From Anaerostipes sp. 992a (lineage in GTDB: Bacteria; Bacillota; Clostridia; Lachnospirales; Lachnospiraceae), in contig NZ_MJIG01000004.1 of the NCBI RefSeq assembly GCF_001940245.1, positions 1,302,001 to 1,366,000 of the forward strand: a DNA stretch of 64,000 bases, in the 5' to 3' direction. Both the position numbers and the translations under genes were made by a program. The notes under the pieces were generated by a model. The model made no database searches and was not told where the DNA came from. It saw nothing but the letters and a program-made list of their open reading frames with translations. Shown here one piece after another: positions 8,337 through 19,700 of this stretch (position 1 is the first letter of the stretch; each line of letters opens with the position of its first letter).

Positions 8337-9314
8337 ATGACAACGCAAAATTTACGTTTTCTTGCAAAAGCAGCCAATTTATATTACAAAGAAGGTCTTT
8401 CTCAACAGGAAATTGCCAAACGTCTTGGTACCTCCAGGGCATCCATTGGCCGGGCATTAAAATATGCCCAGGAACAAAACTATGTCCGTATTGTATTTGA
8501 TTTTCCTTCTAACTCACATTTTCATATTAATATAGAGCGTAAGCTGGAGGAAAAGCTAAACCTTCACGAAGTTATCATTGCAGAAGATGCGTCCGGCGAT
8601 GTGGGATTTCCAATTGCTGATGAAGCGGCACTTTATCTGGCCCGTACCATAAAAAATCATTACTCCATTGGTATTACATGGGGCCGGACGATGAAAGCCA
8701 TCATTGATGCATTTGATCAAAGTGGATTACATCGAAACTTGAAATTTTCCGATGTGGAAATTGTTCCTTTTACTGGAACTGCCATGCCTGCCACTGCAAA
8801 TGAAGATGAGCTGAGGCTGACCTATTCCTCTTACTTATCATCCAAATTTGCCAGTATTTTACGTGGGAGAAGCTATCCATTTCCAGCACCTTTGTATGTG
8901 CGCAATAAAACAGTAAAAGATATTTTACTAAAAGAGCCAGAAATTGCTGGGATTCTAGAGCGAGGAAAAAACTGCAACATGGCAGTTTTCGGTATCGGGC
9001 TTATCGAAGAAGGTTCTTCCATCACTGCTTTGGATCCAGATCTTTCCGCTTCTATATTAAAGCTTTCTGAACAGGGAGCCATCGGAGAAATCATGGGCCA
9101 TCCATTTGATAAGAACGGTGTTCTGGTTCCCAATGAGATTTCAGAAAGAATCATCGGTATTTCCCTGGAACACCTGAGAAATATCCCGCAGCGAATTGCC
9201 GTTGCATATGGAACGCAAAAAGCCGCTGCCATATATGCTGTCTGCAGATCAGGACTAGCCAATACCCTGATTACCGATGCCCAGACGGCCTTTCAATTAT
9301 TAGAATTATTATAA
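8337..9314 (+). CDS. SorC-family sugar-sensing transcriptional regulator, 325 aa
   Basis: The N-terminus has the SorC/DeoR HTH: AANLYYKEGLSQQEIAKRLG, then TSRASIGRALKYA. The C-terminal 250 residues are the SorC sugar-phosphate-binding domain, with GITWGRTMKAI and GIGLI typical of the NagB-like fold. Members bind phosphorylated sugars or polyols and control adjacent catabolic genes. Here it precedes a sorbitol-6-phosphate-dehydrogenase-like gene and an FSA/transaldolase. A perfect palindrome lies in its leader. The inducer is probably a hexitol phosphate or fructose phosphate, but the sequence alone does not fix it. Confidence 0.9.
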   Translation: MTTQNLRFLAKAANLYYKEGLSQQEIAKRLGTSRASIGRALKYAQEQNYVRIVFDFPSNSHFHINIERKLEEKLNLHEVIIAEDASGDVGFPIADEAALYLARTIKNHYSIGITWGRTMKAIIDAFDQSGLHRNLKFSDVEIVPFTGTAMPATANEDELRLTYSSYLSSKFASILRGRSYPFPAPLYVRNKTVKDILLKEPEIAGILERGKNCNMAVFGIGLIEEGSSITALDPDLSASILKLSEQGAIGEIMGHPFDKNGVLVPNEISERIIGISLEHLRNIPQRIAVAYGTQKAAAIYAVCRSGLANTLITDAQTAFQLLELL

Positions 9315-9370
9315 CCCAAACCAGCCTCTTTGAATCAAAAAAGATTCAAAATAATAGAAAGGATGATATT

Positions 9371-10171
9371 ATGCAAGACTGGCTTCATTTAAAAAACAAA
9401 GTAATTATTGTAACCGGAGGGGAAACCGGAATCGGAAATTCCATTGTGAAAAAATTACATTCCTTATCCGCCAAGGTTGTTTCTGCCGACGTTAATGCCA
9501 CTGCCGGGATCACAGATGACCAGATTCTCCATGTACCATGTGATGTGAGCAAAAAGGAAAGTGTAGATGCTATGGTTCGTACTGCAGTGGACACTTTTGG
9601 AAAAATCGATGTACTGATCAACAATGCGGGAGTAGCAAGACCCGAGCTTCTGGTGGATGTCCGTGGCGAAAATCCAAAATACGAAGCCTCTGTGGATTCT
9701 TTTGATTTTATCTTCAATATCAATGTAAAAGGTGTATTTTTATGTACCCAGGCTGTCGTAAAACAATTTCTGGCTCAGGGAAACGGTGGCACGATCGTGA
9801 ACATGTCCTCCGAATCCAGTATGGAGGGTTCTGCAGGACAAAGCATTTACGCTGCAACCAAAAATGCTGTAAACTCTTTTACCCGTTCCTGGGCAAAAGA
9901 ACTGGGAAGTCAAAGTATTCGCGTGGTTGCCATGGCTCCTGGAATCTTAGAAGAGACATCCATGCGATCCCCTGCTTACAATGAAGCTCTTGCTTATACA
10001 AGAAATACATCCGTAGACAATTTGACCCCTGATTATTCTAAGAGCATTCCTCTTGGACGCCCAGGATATCTGGAAGAAATCAGCGATTTGGCCGCTTACC
10101 TGGCATCTGACCGTTCTTCCTATATTACTGGTACCGTAGTAAATATTACTGGAGGAAAATCCAGAGGATAA
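9371..10171 (+). CDS. SDR oxidoreductase, probable sorbitol-6-phosphate 2-dehydrogenase
   Basis: A 266-residue classical short-chain dehydrogenase. The cofactor motif is TGGETGIG (TGxxxGxG), followed by NNAG near residue 88, a serine in MSSESS and the catalytic YAATK. The C-terminus has a GRPGYLEEISDLAAYLASD block and the usual ITGG end. The start (MQDWLHLKNKVIIVTGG) resembles SorD-type enzymes that oxidise sorbitol 6-phosphate to fructose 6-phosphate. Context with a SorC regulator supports this, but SDR specificity is hard to read from sequence. No PTS genes are adjacent, so the substrate must come from elsewhere. Confidence 0.7.
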   Translation: MQDWLHLKNKVIIVTGGETGIGNSIVKKLHSLSAKVVSADVNATAGITDDQILHVPCDVSKKESVDAMVRTAVDTFGKIDVLINNAGVARPELLVDVRGENPKYEASVDSFDFIFNINVKGVFLCTQAVVKQFLAQGNGGTIVNMSSESSMEGSAGQSIYAATKNAVNSFTRSWAKELGSQSIRVVAMAPGILEETSMRSPAYNEALAYTRNTSVDNLTPDYSKSIPLGRPGYLEEISDLAAYLASDRSSYITGTVVNITGGKSRG

Positions 10172-10230
10172 TACCCTTAAAACTTTATGAAACCAAAAAC
10201 TGCGAATTATATTATATAAGGAGATTTATT

Positions 10231-10890
10231 ATGGAATTTTATTTAGACAGTGCGAATATCGAAACCATCCATCATTATGTATCTAACTATAACGTAAAAG
10301 GGGTTACCTGCAATCCTACCATTATTATTAAAGACGGAGGTTCTATCAAAGAGCTGGTAGAGCAGGTACCAAAAGATCTGGAATTATATCTTCAGGTTCT
10401 TGCCCTTGACCATGAAGGAATCATCGCAGAAACAAAATATCTTATGAGCCTGAGCCCAAATATTATCGTAAAGATTCCTGGTACTCCGGAAGGATTCATT
10501 GCCATCCGCAAATTAAAAGAAGAGGGAATCAAAACATTAGCAACTGCCATCTATTCTGTTAACCAGGCATTGATGGCTGCCAACTGTGGTGCGGCTTATG
10601 TGGCACCTTATGTAAACCGCATGTGCAATCTTGAAGTAGATGGAATCCAGGCAACCTTAGATATACAAAGAGTATTTAAAGAACAAAATGTAGATTGTAA
10701 AGTCATTGCAGCAAGCTTCAAAAGCACTGCTCAGGTAAAAGAACTGATGGTAGAAGGAATTGGTGCCGTAACCATTGGAGCTGACTTATTCGAAAAAGTG
10801 GTATACAACAAAGATGCTGTTATGGCTGCACAGGAATTTAAAGATGCCTGGGAAAAAGCATATGGAACCACCAACCTGATCACTGATTAA
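10231..10890 (+). CDS. fsa: transaldolase / fructose-6-phosphate aldolase-like, 219 aa
   Basis: The short (about 220-residue) class I aldolase fold of the FSA/TalC group: MEFYLDSANIETI start, VTCNPTII, and the Schiff-base lysine in VKIPGTPEGF. AYVAPYVNRM and AASFKS lie further on. This group either cleaves fructose 6-phosphate to dihydroxyacetone and glyceraldehyde 3-phosphate or acts as a transaldolase; the two are not separable by eye. Being third in the operon after the SorD-like SDR, it would use fructose 6-phosphate made by that enzyme. AAGGAG lies before the start, and a strong terminator follows. Confidence 0.85.
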   Translation: MEFYLDSANIETIHHYVSNYNVKGVTCNPTIIIKDGGSIKELVEQVPKDLELYLQVLALDHEGIIAETKYLMSLSPNIIVKIPGTPEGFIAIRKLKEEGIKTLATAIYSVNQALMAANCGAAYVAPYVNRMCNLEVDGIQATLDIQRVFKEQNVDCKVIAASFKSTAQVKELMVEGIGAVTIGADLFEKVVYNKDAVMAAQEFKDAWEKAYGTTNLITD

Positions 10891-10923
10891 GCAAATACCT
10901 AATATAACTTTTTAGATAAAATT

Positions 10924-10973
10924 ATGTCGGGATCTTCAGGCTTCCTCTGCCTGAAGAAATTCCGGCATTTTTT
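10924..10973 (+). terminator. terminator of the sorC operon
   Basis: ATGTCGGGA-CTTCAGGC pairs with GCCTGAAG-TTCCGGCAT in a long stem followed by TTTTTT on the plus strand. The convergent PHP gene ends at 10976, so the tail touches that stop codon. Confidence 0.9.
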
Positions 10974-10975
10974 CT

Positions 10976-11869
10976 CTAGATCAATCCCTGTGCCTTTAGC
11001 ATTTCTTCTATAAATTCCTGATCATATGGACAATGACATTCTCCCAGTTGAATCGACGGCTTGGTCTTTCCATGGAAATCACTGCCACAGGTCACCATGA
11101 TGTTGTATTCCTGTCCTTTTTTATAGAAATAGTCTACCGTTGCCTCATCATGGTAATTACTAAAGGCCTCCACGCCATCCAGTGCCACTTCTTCCATCAT
11201 CTGATCAAATACCTCATATTTCCCTCTCAGATTTGCCCCCGGATGAGCCAGTACTGCCTTACCGCCGCAACGATGAATCTGATCTACTGCCTCTGCAAGA
11301 GATGGATAGATCACCTTGGTATAACATGGTTTTCCCTGGGAATAGTAGTCCCAGTAAAAATTCACATAAGGATTCCCACTTCTGTCTCCACCTTCTCGGT
11401 AAGGCTTTAACAGAGGATGTTCTCTATACTCTTCCTTTCCCAGCAGCACTTCTCCGAACATCTCTCCCGTATAGACGCCGTTGTCTGAAAGCTGATCCAG
11501 ATCTTCCTTTGTCACATCAAAACCCAGCCCTCTGGTTAATTCCATCTTCTTTTCTGATAATTTCACTTCCTGCTGATAAATATCATCATTCAACTGTGTA
11601 AAATACGGTTCCTGTTCATTGATTCCATAGCCGACCACATGAAAATTCCTGTCATGAAAGGTACAGTCAATTTCAATGGCCGAAATATAAATCATTCCAA
11701 GTTCCTTTGCTCGTTTTCTTCCCTCTGCTATGGCTGCCACCTGATTATGGTCTGAAATCGCCATAATCTGAATCCCCTTTTCATGGCACATGTCTACCAG
11801 GCTGGCAGGTGTATGTTCGCCATCATCACTATACAGGCTGTGCATATGTAGATCAATATAATGTTTCAT
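10976..11869 (-). CDS. PHP-domain phosphoesterase, 297 aa
   Basis: A PHP-fold metal-dependent phosphoesterase. The N-terminal DLHMHSLYSDDG, the AISDHNQV block, an ISAIEID strand, VLAHPGANL and CGSDFHG supply the metal-binding His/Asp/Glu set. It resembles the YciV/RnaAM-type group that acts on nucleotides with a 3' phosphate, but related proteins have other substrates. It starts two bases after the stop of the ROK regulator gene, so the two are co-transcribed. The linkage suggests the substrate could be related to the regulator's ligand; this is inference. Confidence 0.8.
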   Translation of the reverse strand: MKHYIDLHMHSLYSDDGEHTPASLVDMCHEKGIQIMAISDHNQVAAIAEGRKRAKELGMIYISAIEIDCTFHDRNFHVVGYGINEQEPYFTQLNDDIYQQEVKLSEKKMELTRGLGFDVTKEDLDQLSDNGVYTGEMFGEVLLGKEEYREHPLLKPYREGGDRSGNPYVNFYWDYYSQGKPCYTKVIYPSLAEAVDQIHRCGGKAVLAHPGANLRGKYEVFDQMMEEVALDGVEAFSNYHDEATVDYFYKKGQEYNIMVTCGSDFHGKTKPSIQLGECHCPYDQEFIEEMLKAQGLI

Positions 11870-11871
11870 AC

Positions 11872-12861
11872 TTATACCTTCCTTACTTGTTTTATTTTAA
11901 AATGGTTTCTCTGTATATCAATGGATGCCTCCATCAGGCCTTTTAAAATATAAGATTCCATATCCTCCTCGATAAGAAGTTCCGGAAAATGGTTCCTATC
12001 TATATATTTTTTTAATTCTTCTGTTATTTCCGTAATTTCAAACCCATAAAAAGAACAGATTGCTATGGTTTTCGGATTCAAAATACAGATCAAGGCCACT
12101 AGCTGATGAATTAATAGTTCTTTCGCTGATCCTCTGTCCTCTGGCTGTCTGCCAAGACAACTTGCCAAGTATCCAACTTCTCCGGCAAATAATGTATTGC
12201 CACGATACAAGCAATGATTCAACATAATTCCACAACCCGAATACATACATTGCGGCTGATAAAGAAACACCAGACTTTCTTCACCCTGATGATATCCGAC
12301 GACCGCCAGATTCACATCATTTTCTACCACAACCTTTACATCCCATTTTTCTTCTAATATGGTCTTGAGATTTTGCTTTTCCAATGTCTTAATATCGCAT
12401 TGCCCTATGCTCCCATTCTGATCTACCACTCCTGGAATACTGACAGCAATGACTGAAACAAAAGAATCCTGGGCCATGATCTCATCCAGCATTTGATATA
12501 AATATTCCAGCTTAAACTCCTGAAATTCTCCCCAATTTGTTTTTATAATTTCTGAATAAAGATTCCGAACTTCAATGATTACCTGAACATATTTTCCATT
12601 TTTGATATCTATGAGACAGCTATGCTGATAATCTTTATTCAGCTGATATTGTTTACCAGGTCTTCCTCCGGTTGACGCATAGCATGCTTTTTGCATCAGA
12701 AATCCCTGTGCCTCCATTTCTTTTAATATGGTCGTACAGGTTGTCTTAGATATCCCTGTCTCTTCCGACAAAAGCGCCTTGCTACCTTCGTGATGATCAT
12801 AGAAATAATCCTTGATTTTCTGAACATGAAACTGCTTTAGGTCATCTGATTTATACGCCAT
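11872..12861 (-). CDS. ROK-family transcriptional regulator, 329 aa
   Basis: An N-terminal winged HTH (HHEGSKALLSEETGISKTTC and following) precedes a ROK domain related to NagC/XylR, without an obvious intact kinase site. The usual zinc cluster CxCGxxGC is not present; the region reads QCMYSGCGIMLNHC. It therefore probably works as a sugar-responsive repressor rather than a kinase. I set the start at ATG 12861 behind AGGAGG. Its promoter is flanked by an inverted repeat, suggesting autoregulation of this gene and the PHP gene. Confidence 0.8.
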   Translation of the reverse strand: MAYKSDDLKQFHVQKIKDYFYDHHEGSKALLSEETGISKTTCTTILKEMEAQGFLMQKACYASTGGRPGKQYQLNKDYQHSCLIDIKNGKYVQVIIEVRNLYSEIIKTNWGEFQEFKLEYLYQMLDEIMAQDSFVSVIAVSIPGVVDQNGSIGQCDIKTLEKQNLKTILEEKWDVKVVVENDVNLAVVGYHQGEESLVFLYQPQCMYSGCGIMLNHCLYRGNTLFAGEVGYLASCLGRQPEDRGSAKELLIHQLVALICILNPKTIAICSFYGFEITEITEELKKYIDRNHFPELLIEEDMESYILKGLMEASIDIQRNHFKIKQVRKV

Positions 12862-12889
12862 ATGCCCTCCTTTCTCACTTTCGTCGTAT

Positions 12890-12935
12890 GTCGTTGAAAG
12901 TATTTTATCATAAGAGTACAAAAAGTTCAACAACA
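12890..12935 (-). promoter_or_regulatory. ROK gene promoter with flanking inverted repeat
   Basis: TTGAAC (12930-12925), 17 bases, and TAAAAT (12907-12902) form the promoter. TGTTGAA at the -35 and TTTCAACGACA just past the -10 form an inverted repeat, a plausible ROK operator. Confidence 0.65.
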
Positions 12936-12966
12936 ACCAGGCCCACTAAAAAGAAAAGGCAGACAT

Positions 12967-13015
12967 AAAAAAAGGATTGTTATCCCAAATATCTCATTGG
13001 GACAACAATCCTTTG
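12967..13015 (-). terminator. rpoBC terminator
   Basis: Minus-strand AAAGGATTGTTGTCCCAA pairs with TTGGGATAACAATCCTTT and is followed by a run of Ts. It lies right after the rpoC stop. Confidence 0.92.
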
Positions 13016-13022
13016 TTATTTC

Positions 13023-16000
13023 TTATTCTTCATCTAAGATAATTTCTTCCATTCCTTCTTCGCTGAATGTGATTTCTTCCTCTTCATCCAAATCGATTTC
13101 ATCGAAAGACATTGTATCATCCAAATCCGTAGAAAGCTTTACATTACGGTAACGCTTCATACCGGTTCCGGCTGGAATCAACTTACCTAAGATAACATTT
13201 TCTTTTAATCCTACCAATGGGTCTACTTTACCTTTGATGGCTGCTTCTGTCAGAACTTTCGTTGTTTCCTGGAAGGAAGCTGCAGATAAGAAGGAATCTG
13301 TTGCAAGAGAAGCCTTTGTAATACCAAGCATTACCTGTTCTCCAGTTGCAGGTTCTTTGCCTTCTTCTTCTAATTTTGCATTGGTTCTGTTGAATTCGAG
13401 AATATCAACCATTGTACCTGGTAAATAATCCGTATCTCCATTGTTTTCAATGCGGATCTTTTTAAGCATCTGGCGAACGATAACCTCAACGTGCTTATCG
13501 TTGATATCTACACCCTGCAGACGGTATACACGCTGTACCTCACGGATCATATAATCCTGAACGGCACGAATACCTTTGATCTTTAAGATATCATGTGGGT
13601 TAACAGAACCTTCTGTCAACTCATCACCAGCCTCTAATACCTGTCCATCCTGTACTTTGATACGGGATCCGTAAGGGATCAGATATGCTTTGGAATCTCC
13701 TGTTTCTTTATTGGTTACGACTACTTCACGTTTCTTCTTCGTATCCTTGATCTGAACAACACCACCGAATTCGGTAATGATCGCAAGTCCTTTTGGTTTA
13801 CGAGCTTCGAATAACTCTTCGATACGAGGAAGACCCTGTGTGATATCATCACCGGCTACCCCACCAGCATGGAAAGTACGCATGGTCAACTGTGTACCAG
13901 GTTCTCCGATGGACTGAGCTGCGATAATACCAACTGCTTCTCCGACCTGTACAGCCTGACCGGTTGCAAGGTTGGCACCGTAACATTTTGCACATGCACC
14001 CATAGTGGATTTACATGTTAACATTGTTCTGATCTTAACTTTTGTATATCCTGCATTTACAACCTTCGCTGCACGTTTTGCAGTGATCATATGGTTTGCT
14101 TTGACAATGATATCTCCAGATACTGGATCTGCAATATCTTCTGCAGCCACACGTCCTGTAATACGTTCTTCCAGGCTTTCGATGACTTCCTGTCCATCCA
14201 TAAATGCTTCTACATACATTCCTGGAATTTCTTCTCCATCGCCACAGCAATCTGTCTCACGAATGATCAGATCCTGAGAAACGTCTACCAGACGTCTGGT
14301 CAGATAACCAGAGTCAGCGGTACGAAGAGCGGTATCGGACAATCCCTTACGAGCTCCATGAGCGGAAATGAAGTATTCCAGTACGTCTAATCCTTCACGG
14401 AAATTAGACTTGATCGGCAATTCAATGGTACGTCCGGATGTATCGGCCATCAGACCACGCATTCCGGCAAGCTGTTTGATCTGCTGGTTGGAACCACGGG
14501 CTCCAGAGTCAGCCATCATGAAGATGTTGTTATATTTATCCAATCCTGTGATCAGCTTCTCAGTTAGTAAGTCATCGGCTTCGAACCATGTCTTAACAAC
14601 TGCTTTATAACGTTCTTCTTCTGTCAGCATACCACGTCTGTATTTCTTCGTGATTAATTCTACTTGTTTTTCAGCGTCGGCAAGAATCTGTTTCTTCTCT
14701 TCTGGTACGGTCATATCAGAAATAGATACAGTAAGTGCACCACGAGTAGAGAATTTGTATCCTAATGCCTTGATGTCATCTAAGACTTCTGCTGTCTTGG
14801 TTGCACCATGGATGTTGATACATTTATCAAGAATCTGTTTTAACTGTTTCTTACCAACATGGAAGTCTACTTCTAATTTTAATAAGTTTTCTTCCTTTGT
14901 ACGATCTACAAATCCTAAGTCCTGTAAAATGATTTCGTTAAATAACAGACGACCCATAGTACAGTCGATCATACGTGTAATTGGATTCCCTTCAAGGTCA
15001 ACACCTTTTCTTCTTACCTTAATACGGGCATGAAGGGTAATCTCTTTGTTTTCATAAGCAAGATATGCTTCGTTGGTTGATTTGAAGCATTTGCCTTCTC
15101 CCTTATCACCTGGTTTTTCCAGTGTTAAGTAGTAAATACCAAGAACCATATCCTGAGAAGGTACGGCTACCGGACCACCATCGGATGGTTTTAACAGGTT
15201 GTTTGGTGATAATAACAGGAATCGACATTCTGCCTGTGCTTCTACGGATAATGGTAAATGCACAGCCATCTGGTCACCGTCGAAGTCGGCATTGTAAGCC
15301 GTACATACCAGTGGATGCAGACGAATTGCCTTACCTTCTACTAAAATTGGTTCAAATGCCTGAATACCAAGTCTATGCAGTGTAGGAGCACGGTTTAACA
15401 TAACCGGATGTTCCTTGATAACTTCTTCTAACACATCCCAAACTTCTGGCTGAAGCTTTTCTACCATCTTCTTAGCAGATTTAATGTTATGTGCCAGCTT
15501 CTTAGAAACCAGTTCCTTCATAACGAATGGCTTGAATAATTCGATCGCCATTTCTTTTGGAAGACCACACTGGTAAATCTTCAAGTCTGGTCCTACTACG
15601 ATTACAGAACGTCCTGAGTAGTCAACACGTTTACCCAGTAAGTTCTGACGGAAACGTCCCTGTTTACCTTTTAACATATCGGAAAGAGATTTTAATGCAC
15701 GGTTACCAGGTCCGGTTACCGGACGACCTCTTCTTCCGTTATCGATCAGGGCATCCACTGCTTCCTGAAGCATTCTCTTTTCATTACGAACGATAATGTC
15801 TGGAGCACCTAATTCAAGAAGTCTCTTTAAACGGTTATTTCTATTAATAATTCTTCTGTATAAGTCATTTAAGTCGGAGGTTGCAAAACGTCCTCCGTCT
15901 AACTGTACCATTGGACGGATATCTGGAGGAATCACAGGAACAACATCTAAGATCATCCATTCCGGTTTGTTATCGGAATTTCTGAAAGCTTCTACCACTT

Positions 16001-16655
16001 CCAGACGCTTGATGATTCTCGCACGTTTCTGTCCAGTTGCATCCTTTAATCCGGTTCTTAATTCTTCAGATTCTGCATCCAAATCGATTTCCTGAAGCAG
16101 ACGTTTGACCGCTTCTGCACCCATTCCTACTTCGAAATCTCCGTTGAATTTGTCATAGGCTTCTCTGTATTCTCTCTCTGTCAGAACCTGCTTGTATGCA
16201 AGCTCTGTATCTCTTGGGTCTAATACGATATAAGACGCAAAGTATAATACTTTTTCTAAGGTTCTTGGTGAAATATCAAGGATCAATCCCATACGGCTAG
16301 GAATTCCTTTAAAGTACCAGATGTGTGATACTGGTGCTGCAAGTTCGATATGACCCATTCTTTCACGACGTACGTTGGCTTTCGTTACTTCTACGCCACA
16401 TCGATCACAAACAACGCCTTTATAACGCACTTTTTTGTACTTACCACAATGACATTCCCAGTCCTTGCTTGGTCCAAAGATTCTTTCACAGAATAAACCA
16501 TCTTTTTCTGGTTTTAATGTTCTATAGTTAATTGTTTCAGGTTTCTTTACTTCTCCTCTTGACCATTCACGGATCTTTTCAGGAGAAGCTAACCCGATCT
16601 TAATTGCATCAAAGTTCATTGGTTGATCCATTTGTTGATTGCTGATTTCAGACAT
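13023..16655 (-). CDS. rpoC: RNA polymerase subunit beta'
   Basis: The 1210-residue largest core subunit. Visible marks are the N-terminal zinc site ([20 protein letters not shown]), the catalytic [12 protein letters not shown] loop that holds the active-site magnesium, the trigger-loop region near [17 protein letters not shown], and the second zinc cluster ([13 protein letters not shown]). The C-terminus is acidic ([16 protein letters not shown]). It follows rpoB by 52 bases, has its own RBS, and ends in a strong terminator. Unlike in many relatives, a catabolic module separates it from rpsL. Confidence 0.99.
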   Translation of the reverse strand: MSEISNQQMDQPMNFDAIKIGLASPEKIREWSRGEVKKPETINYRTLKPEKDGLFCERIFGPSKDWECHCGKYKKVRYKGVVCDRCGVEVTKANVRRERMGHIELAAPVSHIWYFKGIPSRMGLILDISPRTLEKVLYFASYIVLDPRDTELAYKQVLTEREYREAYDKFNGDFEVGMGAEAVKRLLQEIDLDAESEELRTGLKDATGQKRARIIKRLEVVEAFRNSDNKPEWMILDVVPVIPPDIRPMVQLDGGRFATSDLNDLYRRIINRNNRLKRLLELGAPDIIVRNEKRMLQEAVDALIDNGRRGRPVTGPGNRALKSLSDMLKGKQGRFRQNLLGKRVDYSGRSVIVVGPDLKIYQCGLPKEMAIELFKPFVMKELVSKKLAHNIKSAKKMVEKLQPEVWDVLEEVIKEHPVMLNRAPTLHRLGIQAFEPILVEGKAIRLHPLVCTAYNADFDGDQMAVHLPLSVEAQAECRFLLLSPNNLLKPSDGGPVAVPSQDMVLGIYYLTLEKPGDKGEGKCFKSTNEAYLAYENKEITLHARIKVRRKGVDLEGNPITRMIDCTMGRLLFNEIILQDLGFVDRTKEENLLKLEVDFHVGKKQLKQILDKCINIHGATKTAEVLDDIKALGYKFSTRGALTVSISDMTVPEEKKQILADAEKQVELITKKYRRGMLTEEERYKAVVKTWFEADDLLTEKLITGLDKYNNIFMMADSGARGSNQQIKQLAGMRGLMADTSGRTIELPIKSNFREGLDVLEYFISAHGARKGLSDTALRTADSGYLTRRLVDVSQDLIIRETDCCGDGEEIPGMYVEAFMDGQEVIESLEERITGRVAAEDIADPVSGDIIVKANHMITAKRAAKVVNAGYTKVKIRTMLTCKSTMGACAKCYGANLATGQAVQVGEAVGIIAAQSIGEPGTQLTMRTFHAGGVAGDDITQGLPRIEELFEARKPKGLAIITEFGGVVQIKDTKKKREVVVTNKETGDSKAYLIPYGSRIKVQDGQVLEAGDELTEGSVNPHDILKIKGIRAVQDYMIREVQRVYRLQGVDINDKHVEVIVRQMLKKIRIENNGDTDYLPGTMVDILEFNRTNAKLEEEGKEPATGEQVMLGITKASLATDSFLSAASFQETTKVLTEAAIKGKVDPLVGLKENVILGKLIPAGTGMKRYRNVKLSTDLDDTMSFDEIDLDEEEEITFSEEGMEEIILDEE

Positions 16656-16707
16656 TCAGGCTGCTCCTTCCTATATATCTATCTCTGCCAGCGGGTTTTT
16701 CATCATC

Positions 16708-19700
16708 CTATAATAAAGATGCATCTTCCTCGCCATCTTCCAAGTTTCCTTCTTTAAATCCTAAGTTCCCAAGTGATTCTCCATCTTCGTAATTATTAAA
16801 TGCAGGATCTCCTTCGATCATTGGTTTTAATTCGTCAGGCTCTGACTGATAGTCTACGCTTTCTGGAATTGCTACTTCTGTTGCATCATCCTTTAACACT
16901 CTGACATCCAATGCCAAGGATTGGAATTCTTTTAATAATACCTTGAAGGATTCAGGAATACCTGGTTCAGGGATGTTATCTCCCTTAATAATTGCTTCAT
17001 ATGTTTTTACACGACCGATCACATCATCGGATTTTACAGTTAGGATTTCCTGTAATGTGTAAGAAGCACCATAGGCTTCCAGTGCCCATACTTCCATCTC
17101 TCCGAATCTCTGTCCACCGAACTGAGCTTTACCACCAAGAGGCTGCTGTGTAACCAGTGAGTAAGGGCCCGTAGAACGAGCATGGATCTTATCATCTACT
17201 AGGTGGTGCAGCTTCAGGTAATGCATGAAACCGATGGTTACTGGATTATCGAATTCTTCTCCAGTTCTTCCGTCACGAAGCTGAACTTTACCGGTTCTGT
17301 CGATTGGAACACCTTTCCACTCTTTTCTGTGCTCTCTGTTCTCATACAGATAATCCATGATATCATCATTTACTTTTGGTCCCCAGATCTCGTTAAATTC
17401 ATCCCAGCTCTTATTCGCATAATCATTGGCCATTTCCAGAGTATCCATGATATCGTACTCGTTGGCACCATTAAATACTGGTGTTGCAACGTTGAATCCT
17501 AATACCTGAGCAGCTAATGATAAGTGGATTTCCAGGACCTGTCCGATATTCATACGGGAAGGTACACCCAATGGATTCAATACGATATCCAATGGACGTC
17601 CATTTGGTAAGAATGGCATATCTTCTACTGGTAAGATACGGGAAATTACACCCTTGTTACCATGACGACCAGCCATCTTATCTCCTACGGAGATCTTTCT
17701 CTTCTGCGCAATATATACGCGGACTGTTTTATTTACTCCAGGAGGCAGTTCGTCTCCATTCTCTCTTGTAAATACTTTTGTATCCATAACAACCCCATAT
17801 GCACCGTGAGGTACACGAAGGGAAGTATCACGAACTTCTCTTGCTTTTTCACCGAAAATAGCACGAAGAAGTCTTTCTTCTGCTGTCAGCTCTGTCTCTC
17901 CCTTAGGAGTTACTTTACCAACTAAGATATCACCGGCACGGACCTCTGCACCGATTCGGATAATACCATTCTCATCTAAGTCTTTTAATACATCTTCGCT
18001 TAATCCAGCCAGATCTCTTGTGATCTCTTCCTGACCAAGCTTTGTATCTCTTGCTTCTGCTTCATATTCCTCAATATGAACAGATGTATATACATCATCC
18101 TGTACCAGACGTTCACTTAATAATACGGCATCCTCGTAGTTATAACCTTCCCAGGTCATGAATCCGATCAATGGGTTCTTACCAAGAGCCATCTCACCAT
18201 TCGAAGTAGATGCACCATCCGCCAATACATCACCGGCTTTTACTTTATCGCCTACATTTACGATTGGACGCTGGTTCATACAGTTACCCTGGTTACTTCT
18301 TGCAAATTTGATCACATGGTAAGTATCGGTTGTTCCGTCTTCTGTACGGACGATAATCTCTTTACTTGTAGAGCGTTCTACAACACCGTCATGTTTTGCA
18401 ATGATACATACACCGGAATCGAACGCTGCCTTTGATTCCATACCTGTTCCAACTACTGGTGCTTCGGTACGAAGAAGTGGTACTGCCTGACGCTGCATGT
18501 TGGATCCCATCAGCGCACGGTTAGCATCGTCATTTTCCAGGAAAGGAATCATGGATGTAGCCACGGAGAATACCATCTTAGGTGATACGTCCATTAAGTC
18601 AATCTTTGTTTTTGGGAATTCCGTTGTTTCTTCACGGAAACGACCAGAAACACTTGTATTTACAAAATGTCCTTCTTCATCCAAAGGCTCATTCGCCTGA
18701 GCTACGATAAAGTTATCTTCTTCATCTGCTGTCAGATAGACAACTTCGTTGGTTACTACCGGATTTTCCGGATTGCTCTTATCCAGCTTACGATAAGGCG
18801 CTTCGATAAATCCATATTCATTGATTCTTGCGTAAGTAGCAAGTGAGTTGATCAGACCGATGTTTGGACCTTCAGGTGTTTCGATTGGACACATTCTACC
18901 ATAGTGAGAATAGTGTACGTCTCGAACCTCAAATCCGGCTCTGTCTCGTGACAGACCACCAGGTCCCAATGCGGACAAACGTCTCTTGTGTGTCAGCTCA
19001 GATAATGGGTTGTTGTGGTCCATGAACTGAGACAACTGAGAACTTCCGAAGAATTCTTTCACTGCTGCTGTTACTGGTTTGATGTTGATCAAGGACTGTG
19101 GTGTGATCGTTTCTACATCCTGTGTTGTCATTCTCTCACGAACAACTCTCTCCAATCTGGACAAACCAATACGATACTGATTCTGTAATAATTCACCTAC
19201 TGCTCTGATACGTCTGTTTCCTAAGTGGTCGATATCATCCACATTGCCCAGACCGTATTCTAAATGCATATTGTAGTTGATAGAAGCTAAAATATCTTCT
19301 TTTGTAATATGCTTTGGAATTAATTCGGAAATATGCTTTTTGATTGCATCTTTTAATTCCTCGCCTCTATATTCATTCAATAAATCTTCAAGTACAGGGT
19401 AGTAAACGTTCTCATGAATTCCGATTTCTTCTGGATCAAAATCAACATATGATGCTAAGTTAACCGTCATATTAGACAGTACTTTGACATTTCTCTCTTC
19501 TGTCTGGACAGTGACAGATGGGATTGCTGCATCCTGAATCTTTGTTGCAATTTCTGCAGTCACAGTTGTTCCTGCTTCTGCAATGATCTCTCCTGTTGTC
19601 ATATCAACAACATCTTCTGCTAATACAGAATTCACAATTCTGCTCTTTAATGCTAACTTTTTATTAAATTTATAACGTCCAACCTTTGCCAGATCATAAC

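Noticed and set aside
11872-12861. ROK protein as a sugar kinase
   Set aside because: An N-terminal winged HTH is present, and the zinc cluster and clear ATP motifs are missing, so a regulator is the better call.
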